From assembly GCA_003450555.1 (NCBI GenBank), contig DMFQ01000243.1:3760-22844 (forward strand): a stretch of DNA of 19,085 nt. Reading direction: 5' to 3'. Of the stretch, positions 1 to 7,509 are shown piece by piece. Within the stretch, counting starts at the first letter, position 1. Each line of letters starts with the position of its first letter. Source of the stretch: Ktedonobacter sp. Lineage in GTDB: Bacteria; Chloroflexota; Ktedonobacteria; Ktedonobacterales; Ktedonobacteraceae. The notes under the pieces were generated by a model that had not been told where the DNA came from, searched no databases, and was given only the letters and a program-made list of their open reading frames with translations. A program made the translations under genes and the position numbers.

Positions 1-6
1 CGCTTC

Positions 7-93
7 TACCTACGGTCAGGACAGATGCAAGGAAGTACCTACTGTCAGAACAGATGCAAGGAAGTACCTTTGGTCAGCAGGGATGAAAGGAAG
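7..93. repeat. Three tandem 29-bp direct repeats in the leader of the flavoprotein gene
   Basis: Units start at 7, 36 and 65, each exactly 29 bp. Units 1 and 2 differ at only a few positions, and unit 3 is more diverged. The core GATGCAAGGAAGTACC is shared by units 1 and 2 (GATGAAAGGAAGTATT at unit 3). Each unit begins with a small imperfect dyad of the type ACC-N3-GGT (exact in units 1 and 3). The period is not a multiple of three, so this is unlikely to be protein repeats. The block ends 26 bp before the ATG at 120, so it lies in the leader or promoter of that gene. Iterated protein-binding sites are possible, but the function is unknown. Confidence 0.75.
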
Positions 94-119
94 TATTTGA
101 AACTCGGAAGAGGAACTAC

Positions 120-2528
120 ATGGCTATATCAGTCAGAGACAATTTTTCTGTAACAGCGCAGGAGCCAGCAAGGGCGATGGTACGCAATGATGTTGGACAG
201 CCCAGCTTCACCTTTACCCTCGATGGCAAGACCGTCCAGGCGTATGAAGGCCAGACAATCCTGAGCGTGGCCATAGACAATGGGATAGACGATATCCCGA
301 ACCTGTGTAATGATGAGAAGCTGGAGCCGACCTCCGCCTGTCGTATGTGTCTTGTGCACATTGAAGGCGCTGATCGCCCGCTGCCTTCTTGCAATACACC
401 GGCGACTCCCGGCATGGTCGTCACATCGAAGTCGGACGAACTGTTCCATATTCGGCGCACCAACCTGGAGATGATGCTCTCTGACCACAACGCCTATTGC
501 CAACCTCCCTGCCAGATCGATTGCCCCACGCATATCGACATTCCCGGTTACCTGGAACTGATTGCGAAAGGTTCGATGAAAGAGGCCGCGCGCCTGGTCA
601 AAGAGGTGCTGCCCTTCCCGTATATTCTGGGCCTGACCTGTCCCGCACCGTGTCAGAAGGCCTGCCGACGTGCCCTGGTTGAGGAAGAGATAGCGATCTG
701 CCGAATGCACGGCCATGCCGCCGAGACCTGCCTGCTTGATGCACCCATCCCGTTTCTCAAAGACCCGTCAACTGGTAAGAAGGTTGCCATCGTCGGAGCT
801 GGTCCGGCCGGTCTTACTTGCGCGTACTACCTGGCATTGAAGGGCCACTACTGCAAAGTTTTCGAAATGCAACCTCAGCCCGGCGGTATGCTGCGCTACG
901 GTATTCCTGAATATCGATTGCAGAAGGACATGATGGATCGTGAAATTGATCATGTTTGGCAATTAGGGGTAGACCTGCAGAGCAACGTCAAGTTCGGTGA
1001 AGACTTTACCATCGACGATCTTTTTGCCGAAGGTTTTGACGCTGTTTACCTTGGGATTGGCTGCTGGACCAGCAATAAACTGAATGTCCCTGGCGATGAT
1101 GCCGATGGCGTGGTGAATGCCATTGCCTATTTGAGGGAAAAGGTAGAGGGCATTCCTGTTCCTGTTGATGAGAACAAAGAGGTCGTTGTCATAGGCGGTG
1201 GATTCACGACGTTTGACTGTACACGTACCTCGCTGCGCCTGGGAGCAAAAGTACACACCACATATTATCGTACGCGCGCCGATATGAGTGCCACACAGGA
1301 AGAGATCGAGGATGGCGAAGCTGAAGGGACACACCTGCTGACAGGTGTCGCGCAGCAGCGTATCCTGACTGAAAATGGTAAGGTAACGGGCGTTGAATAC
1401 GCAAAAACAAAGCCGGGTGAGCCGGATGCGCGCGGGCGTCGCCGACCTGTACCTGTTCCAGGATCAGAGTTTGTCATCACGTGCAACACCGTCATTCCTG
1501 CTATCGGACAGGCAGCGGATAAGAGCGTTCTTGATGAACAATCTGGCGTGAAGTGGACGAAGTGGGGAACGATCCAGTCCGATCCGCATACCTTCATGAC
1601 AGATCGACAAGCTGTCTTTGCCGGTGGCGATGCGCAGATGGGGGCGAAAACCATCATCGAGTGTGTTGCTCAGGGGAAGCTGGGCGCGCGTTCAATCCAT
1701 GCCTTTCTCAATGGCGAAGACATGAAGGAAGTTGGTCGGCGCCTGGAATTGGAAGAACGCAAACCCGACCTCTTCGATATCGTGCCCTACAAGCCTGTTG
1801 AACCTAAAGTGAAGATGCCGATGCTGCCTTATGAAGAGCGCAAGCGGAACTTTAAAATCATTGAGATGGGCTATCTTAAAGAACAGGCTGAGCGTGAGTC
1901 TGCGCGCTGCTTACAGTGCGCCTGCCCAGCTGCTGGTCAGTGTGACCTGCAGATGTATAGTATCGAGCATGGACTTGCCGATAATCGCTTCCATGATGGA
2001 GAACCAAGCGACTATCACGATTATGATGTCGACCTGTCGCATAGTTTTATCCTGCGTGACCCGAACAAATGCATTAACTGCACTCAGTGCGTGCGCGTCT
2101 GTCACGATGTGATCGGCCCTGACTGCTATGGTATGTTTGGCAAGGGGTTCGATACCATTGTGGCGACGCCATTCAATGTCAGCCTACACGATACCGATTG
2201 TGTTTCTTGTGGAGCATGCGTCCAGGTCTGCCCAACTGGCTCGCTGATGATGGCTGAGCGAACTCTGAAGCGGTATGCCTTTGCTTTAGACCGCTGCATC
2301 TTCTGTGGTGACTGTGTGGAGGTCTGTCCTCACGGTGCGCTGGGAGAGACGCCGAACTTCGAGCTTTCCTTCTTCAATCGCTTCGGTCCCGATGTGACAC
2401 TGGAGAAGGGGGACCTGGCGAAGGCACCAGATTACCTGGTACGCCAGCGCCTTCCGCGAGGCAAGAAAGACTTACCGTTGATGAGCCCCCTGGTGCGTCC
2501 GCTGCCAGCGCGCGGTATTCGCGAATAA
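120..2528 (+). CDS. Iron-sulfur flavoprotein oxidoreductase: NuoG-type 2Fe-2S + GltD-like FAD/NAD(P) core + three 4Fe-4S motifs
   Basis: An 802-aa cytoplasmic electron-transfer protein. The order is: a 2Fe-2S ferredoxin domain (about 28-105; C63, C74, C77, C91, spaced as in NuoG/formate dehydrogenase N-termini); a GltD-type cluster domain (C127/C131/C135 and C174/C178/C182); an FAD Rossmann motif VGAGPAG at 225-231; a second nucleotide-binding motif at 358-361; the AGGDA flavin motif at 501-505; and a C-terminal ferredoxin part with three perfect CX2CX2CX3C motifs at 651-661, 694-704 and 726-736. It is expected to pass electrons between NAD(P)H and a partner protein (hydrogenase, formate dehydrogenase or quinone module), which is not in this window. 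The second Rossmann motif reads GGGFTTFD where classical GltD has GGGNTAMD. Start at 120: AGAGG at 109-113 lies 6 nt upstream. The domain assignment is firm; the physiological partner is unknown. Confidence 0.88.
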   Translation: MAISVRDNFSVTAQEPARAMVRNDVGQPSFTFTLDGKTVQAYEGQTILSVAIDNGIDDIPNLCNDEKLEPTSACRMCLVHIEGADRPLPSCNTPATPGMVVTSKSDELFHIRRTNLEMMLSDHNAYCQPPCQIDCPTHIDIPGYLELIAKGSMKEAARLVKEVLPFPYILGLTCPAPCQKACRRALVEEEIAICRMHGHAAETCLLDAPIPFLKDPSTGKKVAIVGAGPAGLTCAYYLALKGHYCKVFEMQPQPGGMLRYGIPEYRLQKDMMDREIDHVWQLGVDLQSNVKFGEDFTIDDLFAEGFDAVYLGIGCWTSNKLNVPGDDADGVVNAIAYLREKVEGIPVPVDENKEVVVIGGGFTTFDCTRTSLRLGAKVHTTYYRTRADMSATQEEIEDGEAEGTHLLTGVAQQRILTENGKVTGVEYAKTKPGEPDARGRRRPVPVPGSEFVITCNTVIPAIGQAADKSVLDEQSGVKWTKWGTIQSDPHTFMTDRQAVFAGGDAQMGAKTIIECVAQGKLGARSIHAFLNGEDMKEVGRRLELEERKPDLFDIVPYKPVEPKVKMPMLPYEERKRNFKIIEMGYLKEQAERESARCLQCACPAAGQCDLQMYSIEHGLADNRFHDGEPSDYHDYDVDLSHSFILRDPNKCINCTQCVRVCHDVIGPDCYGMFGKGFDTIVATPFNVSLHDTDCVSCGACVQVCPTGSLMMAERTLKRYAFALDRCIFCGDCVEVCPHGALGETPNFELSFFNRFGPDVTLEKGDLAKAPDYLVRQRLPRGKKDLPLMSPLVRPLPARGIRE

Positions 2529-2544
2529 TTAGCATAGTCATTAT

Positions 2545-2588
2545 AAAGCAGAGCAGGCCATCTCACGTGGGATGGCCTGCTCTGCTTT
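2545..2588. terminator. Perfect 18-bp hairpin, probable bidirectional terminator between convergent genes
   Basis: Arms 2545-2562 and 2571-2588 are exact reverse complements. The loop contains the palindrome CACGTG (2564-2569), so the whole 44 bp is almost one palindrome. It sits 16 bp after the flavoprotein stop and 13 bp from the end of the converging GH5 gene. The stem starts with AAA and ends with TTT, but there is no long U tract on either side. Confidence 0.75.
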
Positions 2589-2601
2589 ACCGCCAGAGTT
2601 A

Positions 2602-3852
2602 TTATTTTATCTTATAGGGGATTTCCTCGCCTGCTGACAAGGCTATGTATGTGTGCAGGTATTGGTAGATATACAAACCCATGTGAGTTGTGGGAAAGCC
2701 GTTCAGGTCGACTACCAGGCGTGGGTAGGTACAGGCATCTCCGACGGGGGGAACCCAGGCCCAACTCATCCAGCCGATGTCATGGGTGTCAAAATAGTCC
2801 AGGAGCTGGTTGACAAAGGTCGTTTTACAATCGTATTCACCGCTCTCCGCGGAAATGACCGGATAGGTGGAGCTAATCTTGCCGAAAGCGCTTTCCCAAT
2901 GCGCTGGCTGTTTATCTCCATAGGGGTAGGGATGCGTGTCATAAACGACATTTGTGCCACTGAGATGATAGGTTGGGACCTGTGAAAGATCGAAGCCCCA
3001 ATTGATACCGCCCACGACCGCAAGGTTAGTGGCGCCAGACTGACGAACAGTATCGAGCAAGGTCTGCATGCCTACCGATTGGTAGGAGTAACGTCCATGG
3101 TCATGACCACCTGGCCCCGAATAATCTTTGATGATCTGACAGCCATTGCGCCAACATTGCCAACTACTTGGAAACATATGGGGTTCGTTGAATAACTCAA
3201 AGAGGACGTTCTTGTAGTTTTTATAGGTGCCTGCAACCTGGTGCCAGAATGTAACGCTATCCTGATCCGGCATAGCCCACGCGTCGCCAGCATCTTGTGA
3301 TTGTCCACCAGCGTTTGACCACTGGAGATCAAGCATGACGTTCAGATTTAAGCTGGTCAGTGTATCGACGATGCTTTTGAGCATGGTTTGATAGTGAGTG
3401 GGGCTGCAACTTTGAACTGTGGAGCCATAGAGCCAGAAGTTCTCGGAGAGGGGCAGCCGCACAATATTCCCTCCCCAATAGGTGGCGTGGGCAGTGTTGT
3501 TGCCCAGGCCCATATAAGCAAGTTCTTGTTGGGTGTAGTGCCCATCACTGGTGCAGAGGTACTCCAGGTCGTCACGAGCGATACCATGGAAGAGGTAAGG
3601 TTGGTTATCGACGCCAAGAATGAGATTTCCTTTTGTATGGTAGGGCCCATCTATGCCGCGAAGGTGAAAACTACCGAGGGGAAGAAATGGCGTTGTAGGA
3701 GGGTTAGCTATGTGCGTAGTAGTTCGAGGTGAGAGACCTGCCGCGGAGGCTTTGTAGGTGTGCGATACACTTATGGGCAAAGAGAGCGATAGGAGAATGA
3801 GAATGTTAATGCAGGTGAGAGTAATACCTGAAATGCGTTTGTTGCGAAGCAT
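2602..3852 (-). CDS. Secreted glycoside hydrolase family 5 (cellulase-type) enzyme
   Basis: A 416-aa predicted endo-beta-glycanase acting outside the cell. The N-terminus has a signal peptide: positive MLRNKR, a hydrophobic stretch at about 8-30, and a likely cleavage near 37-39 (ASAAG). The GH5 barrel follows from about residue 75 to 400. Visible family landmarks are IVRLPL (R132), the acid/base region LFNEP (E223), YDTHPY (H307) and the nucleophile region SAESGEY (E336), then GWMSWAW at 360-366. No carbohydrate-binding module or sortase motif is visible; the region 40-70 is a short Ser/Thr/Pro linker. Start: GAGG lies 7 nt upstream of the ATG at 3852. It is transcribed divergently from the GH1 beta-glucosidase gene, which suggests a shared beta-glucan role. 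The exact substrate (cellulose, mannan, other glucan) cannot be told from sequence alone. Confidence 0.88.
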   Translation of the reverse strand: MLRNKRISGITLTCINILILLSLSLPISVSHTYKASAAGLSPRTTTHIANPPTTPFLPLGSFHLRGIDGPYHTKGNLILGVDNQPYLFHGIARDDLEYLCTSDGHYTQQELAYMGLGNNTAHATYWGGNIVRLPLSENFWLYGSTVQSCSPTHYQTMLKSIVDTLTSLNLNVMLDLQWSNAGGQSQDAGDAWAMPDQDSVTFWHQVAGTYKNYKNVLFELFNEPHMFPSSWQCWRNGCQIIKDYSGPGGHDHGRYSYQSVGMQTLLDTVRQSGATNLAVVGGINWGFDLSQVPTYHLSGTNVVYDTHPYPYGDKQPAHWESAFGKISSTYPVISAESGEYDCKTTFVNQLLDYFDTHDIGWMSWAWVPPVGDACTYPRLVVDLNGFPTTHMGLYIYQYLHTYIALSAGEEIPYKIK

Positions 3853-3920
3853 ATACTAACCTCAGTATCAACAGAAATTGCGCGAGTTTTTCGAATAAAG
3901 AGATCCTTCAAGCACCCGTT

Positions 3921-3933
3921 CCAGTTGAACTGG
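3921..3933. promoter_or_regulatory. 13-bp dyad, candidate operator between divergent GH5 and GH1 genes
   Basis: CCAGTT-G-AACTGG is a perfect 6+1+6 inverted repeat. It lies 69 bp upstream of the GH5 start and about 155 bp upstream of the GH1 -10 box. Position and symmetry fit a dimeric regulator, but no regulator gene is adjacent. The rest of 3853-4130 holds the GH1 promoter and no visible gene. Confidence 0.4.
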
Positions 3934-4084
3934 TTCCATATGTTGTACTCTTACTACCCTTAAACGGAAAATTAGAGGTAATAGACGTGGTCTCTTCTTT
4001 ACTGTCTAAACGCTACTTCGCTTGTTTTCTAGTGGATTTGTTATTGCTGTTTGGTGCTGCGCCACTTTTCGGATGTTAAGCTCG

Positions 4085-4093
4085 TGTTACAAT
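4085..4093 (+). promoter_or_regulatory. Extended -10 promoter (TGTTACAAT) for the GH1 gene
   Basis: TG at 4085-4086 plus TACAAT at 4088-4093 makes an extended -10. No good -35 stands 17 bp upstream. The predicted transcript would start near 4100, leaving a leader of about 30 nt with AAGGAGAG just before the ATG at 4131. Confidence 0.5.
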
Positions 4094-4130
4094 ACATAAA
4101 GATACAAGTTGAAGGTGTAAGGAGAGAATA

Positions 4131-5513
4131 ATGCCAAAGCAGCGTGTACTGCGGTTTCCAGAAGGATTTTTATGGGGTACAGCATCTTCATCTCATCAGT
4201 GTGAGGGGGGTAATACAAATAACCAGTGGTATCGTTGGGAGCAGCAAGGGCGCGTACTTACTGGCGAGTCGAGTGGTTCTGCGGACAACTGGTGGATGGC
4301 CGCGGAGAGTGATTTCGAGCTGGCGGAGCAGTTGGAGAACAATGCACTGCGCTTAAGCCTGGAATGGAGTCGTATAGAGCCTGTCGAGGGAAAGTGGGAT
4401 AGTACTGCAATCGAACGTTATCGGGCTATGTTAAGCGATCTACGGCGTAGACATATGACTCCTGTCGTGACGCTGCATCATTTTACCGATCCTCTCTGGT
4501 TTGCTGATCGGGGTGGCTTTGCGAAGGAGGAAAACATTTCATACTTTGTGCGCTATGCCCTCTATGTTGTGCAGGCGCTGCGGGATCTCTGTGATTTTTG
4601 GATCACCTTAAACGAACCAAACGTCTATGCCACGCAGGGATATGTGATAGGCGCATATCCTCCAGGCGAACAAAATATGCCGCGCGCTTTACACGTGATA
4701 CGTAATATGATACAGGCGCATGTCGAGACTTTCTACGCCATCCGAAGGCTTCAACCAGGTGGGCAGATCGGTTACTGCTTACACTATCGCCTCTTCGATC
4801 CGGCCAATCGTCTCTCTCCCTTCGATCGCAGCGCTGCTAACCTACAAGAGACTTTTTTTAACTGGGCGATATTAGAGGCAGCGGAGACTGGCCGATTTAC
4901 CTTCCCTGTGAATATGCTGCTTGAGCCGATTGAGCAGGCTACAGGGGCGAGAGACTTTCACGGAGTCAACTACTATACTCGTGAAACGGTCCGTTTTGAT
5001 GCGGGTAAGCCCAATGAACTTTTTGGGCGGCGCTTCGTTCGGCCAGGCGCAATATGCAATGATCCAGGCCGGGATAATACTTTCGGGGAGATCTATCCGA
5101 AGGGTATCTATAGGGTATTGAAGACCATTTATCGCCGCACGCGAGGCAATAAGCCTTTCTATATTACTGAAAATGGTTTTAGCGATGCCGAGGATAGCCG
5201 CCGCCCGCGTGCAATCTTAGAGCATCTCGCGATGATTCACCGCGCCATCAGCGAGGGAATTCCAGTCCGCGGCTACCTGCATTGGTCACTGGTAGATAAT
5301 TTCGAGTGGAACGAGGGTTGGGGCGTACGTTTTGGCTTAATTGAGCTTGATCTGCCTACTCAGCGGCGTATACCGCGTTCGAGCGCGAGCATGTTTGGAG
5401 AAATTTGCCGTGCTAATGCTATCACTGAGGCAATTGTTGAACGCTATGCCCCAGAAGTGGCAGATGCAATTTTTGGAACGGGCAAGGGTATACGCAGTCA
5501 GGTACCTGCTTGA
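4131..5513 (+). CDS. Glycoside hydrolase family 1 beta-glucosidase-type enzyme
   Basis: A 460-aa protein, the normal length for a single-domain GH1 (beta-glucosidase/beta-galactosidase/fucosidase) enzyme. It hydrolyses the non-reducing sugar of short beta-glycosides. Landmarks: FLWGTASSSHQCEG at 13-26 (sugar-binding Q23), TLHHFTDPLWF at 114-124, the acid/base in TLNEPN (E162), GVNYYT at 278-283, the nucleophile in ITENG (E347), and HWSLVDNFEWNEGW at 384-397 (E392, W393 in the -1 site). There is no signal peptide, so it is probably cytoplasmic and works on imported cellobiose-like sugars released by the divergent secreted GH5 enzyme. The ribosome site AAGGAGAG lies a few bases before the ATG. 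The fold is certain; the preferred sugar is not. Confidence 0.92.
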   Translation: MPKQRVLRFPEGFLWGTASSSHQCEGGNTNNQWYRWEQQGRVLTGESSGSADNWWMAAESDFELAEQLENNALRLSLEWSRIEPVEGKWDSTAIERYRAMLSDLRRRHMTPVVTLHHFTDPLWFADRGGFAKEENISYFVRYALYVVQALRDLCDFWITLNEPNVYATQGYVIGAYPPGEQNMPRALHVIRNMIQAHVETFYAIRRLQPGGQIGYCLHYRLFDPANRLSPFDRSAANLQETFFNWAILEAAETGRFTFPVNMLLEPIEQATGARDFHGVNYYTRETVRFDAGKPNELFGRRFVRPGAICNDPGRDNTFGEIYPKGIYRVLKTIYRRTRGNKPFYITENGFSDAEDSRRPRAILEHLAMIHRAISEGIPVRGYLHWSLVDNFEWNEGWGVRFGLIELDLPTQRRIPRSSASMFGEICRANAITEAIVERYAPEVADAIFGTGKGIRSQVPA

Positions 5514-5631
5514 GCATTTTGCTATGGCCTGGCAGGAGTAAACCAGGGTTAGCCGGGATTAGCTCCCTAACCTCTGCATTTTACAGAATACAGACAAATT
5601 GGCTATTAAACTGAAAATAGTTACTGTGATA

Positions 5632-5640
5632 TGGTACACT
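5632..5640 (+). promoter_or_regulatory. Extended -10 promoter candidate (TGGTACACT) for the membrane protein gene
   Basis: TG at 5632-5633 and TACACT at 5635-5640, with CTGAAA 18 bp upstream (5611-5616). An alternative pair is TTGGCT (5599-5604), 17 bp, TACTGT (5622-5627). Either would place the hairpin pair at 5662-5694 inside the leader. Confidence 0.4.
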
Positions 5641-5661
5641 CATACAAACATTTCACTGAGT

Positions 5662-5694
5662 AAGCTGCCTCTAGAAGCCAGCTTTTTTTCTGGC
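5662..5694 (+). promoter_or_regulatory. Terminator-like hairpin overlapping an alternative hairpin in the leader
   Basis: Hairpin A: AAGCTG (5662-5667) pairs with CAGCTT (5679-5684) and runs into seven T residues (5683-5689), an intrinsic-terminator shape. Hairpin B: GCCAG (5677-5681) pairs with CTGGC (5690-5694), using the T run as its loop. The two share 5679-5681 and cannot form together. It may simply be the GH1 terminator, but the mutual exclusion and the position 22 bp before an AGGAGGT ribosome site also fit an attenuator. Confidence 0.5.
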
Positions 5695-5715
5695 ATGTAA
5701 ATCAGGAGGTAGTTT

Positions 5716-7359
5716 ATGCGCTCGCTCTCCAGGACTTTTATCGGTGGTGTGGTTGGGTTTGAGGTACTGATCATTATTTTTATGCTCTTTCACCTGGGCG
5801 GGATCACCTGGGAGTTCTCCCAATTGGCCGGTGCGATCGTCGGTGGAGTAATAGCTCTAGTCTCAGTGAATGTACCCGTGCGTGAAGGTGATGCAATTGA
5901 ACCTATGCTGGGGCGCGAGAGGCTAGCCTGGACGCTGGTTGGTTGTGGGTTAATTAGCTGGGGTATTGGAGAAAGTTTCTGGCGCTACTATATTCTCACC
6001 AACCAGAGTCCATTTCCATCCTATGCCGATTTTGGTTATTCTGGTCTACCACCGCTGCTCCTGGTCGGCATGTTATTGCAGCCCTCTTCTAGCTCGGGCC
6101 GCGGACGCATGCTGATCTTGCTGGATAGTCTCATCTCGATGGGTGCACTGTTGGCAATTGGTTGGTATCTGCTGCTAGGTGATCTGGCACTTCACTCGAC
6201 CGTTGAGAATCCGCTTGCTAAATTTCTGGGGCTGTATTATCCAACCACCGATGTGGCGCTGTTAAGTTGTGTCGCAATTCTACTGTTGCGAGGTCAGGGG
6301 CGGCTTTATCAGGCTACGGCTCGTCGTATCAGCCTGGTTGTCGTTGGCCTGGGGCTCTGTTTCTTTGCTGCCTCGGACTTTGCCTTTAATCTATTGCAGA
6401 ACGCTGGAACGTATGTAGAGGGTACATGGGTTGATCTCGGGTGGCCACTTGGTCTGTTGACAATTGGACTAGCCGTCTATTTACGCAGGTTTCTGCCTTT
6501 AACTCCTCTTGACCAGATTGAAAGGCGTTTACGGCGGCGCGCTGAACGAGTGACATTTGGCCCTGAGCAGTTTGTGCCATATATTCTGTTAGGTATTCTG
6601 TTTGTTGTATTGATACTCAATGTTATTTCTTCTGATGCCGGGCAGCGCGATATACGCTCAGTGCTGTTGCTTTCGACGCTTGCCGTAGTTGGATTAGTGG
6701 TTGTACGACAAATTTTGACCCAACTGGAAAATGAGCGACTGGCGCGGCGGCAGGCTGATGCTCTTGAGCGGCTTGAGGCGGCAAATCGACATGTGGAAGA
6801 TCAGGCGCGGATGATTGCTGAGCGCAATGCCACCCTTGAAGCGGGGATGGCACATCTGAAGGATGTACAGGCTCGGTTGGCAAATGGCAATTTGCGGGTG
6901 CGAGCACGCCTTGCTGGCGGTGAATTATTGCCGCTAGCTGCCAGCTTAAACTTAATGGCCGATCGATTGATGCGACTGGAGCAAGCTGATGTCTATTCAC
7001 AGCGATTAGGGAGAGCTTTAGCCGAATTGAGTTTAGCTATTGAGCGCTATCGCAATGGTGCGCCATTCATAGCGCCGCTGTCCTGTAATGATTTTGCCGA
7101 GATCAATCATCTACTACTTGCTATGGGTTTAAAAGAGAGAGTTGATACACGTACTTCTAAACCGGTGGTCCCTGCTGGATCAATTTCCTCATCCGCCCAA
7201 GGTTCAATAGCACATCCTCAGACAAACCGACAGCAACAGTACAGGAGCTTTCAGAATCCCACTCCTACACGGCAAACGTGGCCAGAGGCTCCCAAACGCT
7301 CTGATTCTGAATCATTTGTCCCGCAAGTTCCTAAAGGAAGCGGTAGCAGACGCGAATAA
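5716..7359 (+). CDS. Polytopic membrane protein with coiled coil and HAMP-like segment
   Basis: A 547-aa integral membrane protein of unknown function. About ten hydrophobic segments lie at roughly 9-27, 36-52, 70-92, 110-122, 132-156, 177-192, 204-224, 238-257, 285-304 and 315-334. They are followed by a charged coiled coil (336-385), a HAMP-like segment (about 380-425, with the pattern LANGNLRVRA and LAASLNLMADRL), another helix to about 475, and a disordered Ser/Thr/Pro/Gln tail. The N-terminal part resembles, by eye, the multi-TM sensory half of some GGDEF/EAL proteins (the IGESFWRYYIL then SPFPSYADFGY region). No kinase, GGDEF, EAL or methyl-accepting output domain follows. It may sense membrane state and signal through a partner. 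AGGAGGT lies 5 nt before the ATG. It is followed by its own terminator. Confidence 0.8.
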   Translation: MRSLSRTFIGGVVGFEVLIIIFMLFHLGGITWEFSQLAGAIVGGVIALVSVNVPVREGDAIEPMLGRERLAWTLVGCGLISWGIGESFWRYYILTNQSPFPSYADFGYSGLPPLLLVGMLLQPSSSSGRGRMLILLDSLISMGALLAIGWYLLLGDLALHSTVENPLAKFLGLYYPTTDVALLSCVAILLLRGQGRLYQATARRISLVVVGLGLCFFAASDFAFNLLQNAGTYVEGTWVDLGWPLGLLTIGLAVYLRRFLPLTPLDQIERRLRRRAERVTFGPEQFVPYILLGILFVVLILNVISSDAGQRDIRSVLLLSTLAVVGLVVVRQILTQLENERLARRQADALERLEAANRHVEDQARMIAERNATLEAGMAHLKDVQARLANGNLRVRARLAGGELLPLAASLNLMADRLMRLEQADVYSQRLGRALAELSLAIERYRNGAPFIAPLSCNDFAEINHLLLAMGLKERVDTRTSKPVVPAGSISSSAQGSIAHPQTNRQQQYRSFQNPTPTRQTWPEAPKRSDSESFVPQVPKGSGSRRE

Positions 7360-7422
7360 GGTCACTCTGGTAATGGACAGACCATACTCACACAGGTTAT
7401 TCCGCTTGTCATGCTTACGAAT

Positions 7423-7462
7423 AACGTGCTACACTTTTCATAGAGGATGTAGCACGTTTTTT
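7423..7462 (+). terminator. Intrinsic terminator of the membrane protein gene
   Basis: A perfect 11-bp stem (7423-7433 with 7448-7458), a 14-nt loop and a run of six T (7457-7462). It lies 63 bp after the stop codon and 47 bp before the next start, so the next gene probably has its own promoter. Confidence 0.85.
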
Positions 7463-7509
7463 ATCTGGCCTATCTTCCTCAATAAAACATGTAGTACGAG
7501 GTTGGACTC

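Noticed and set aside
7..93. Possible CRISPR array because of a 29-bp repeat length
   Set aside because: The units are directly adjacent with no spacers and there are no cas genes.
1..153. Open frame from the window edge that runs across the 29-bp repeats into the flavoprotein gene
   Set aside because: All three frames stay open over the repeats, the 29-bp period breaks any protein repeat, and the frame would overlap a gene with a good ribosome site.
129..716. Long antisense frame within the flavoprotein gene
   Set aside because: It mirrors a clearly coding gene, has no recognisable domain and no ribosome site; it results from codon bias on the other strand. The same holds for other long antisense frames in the TPR and sigma genes.
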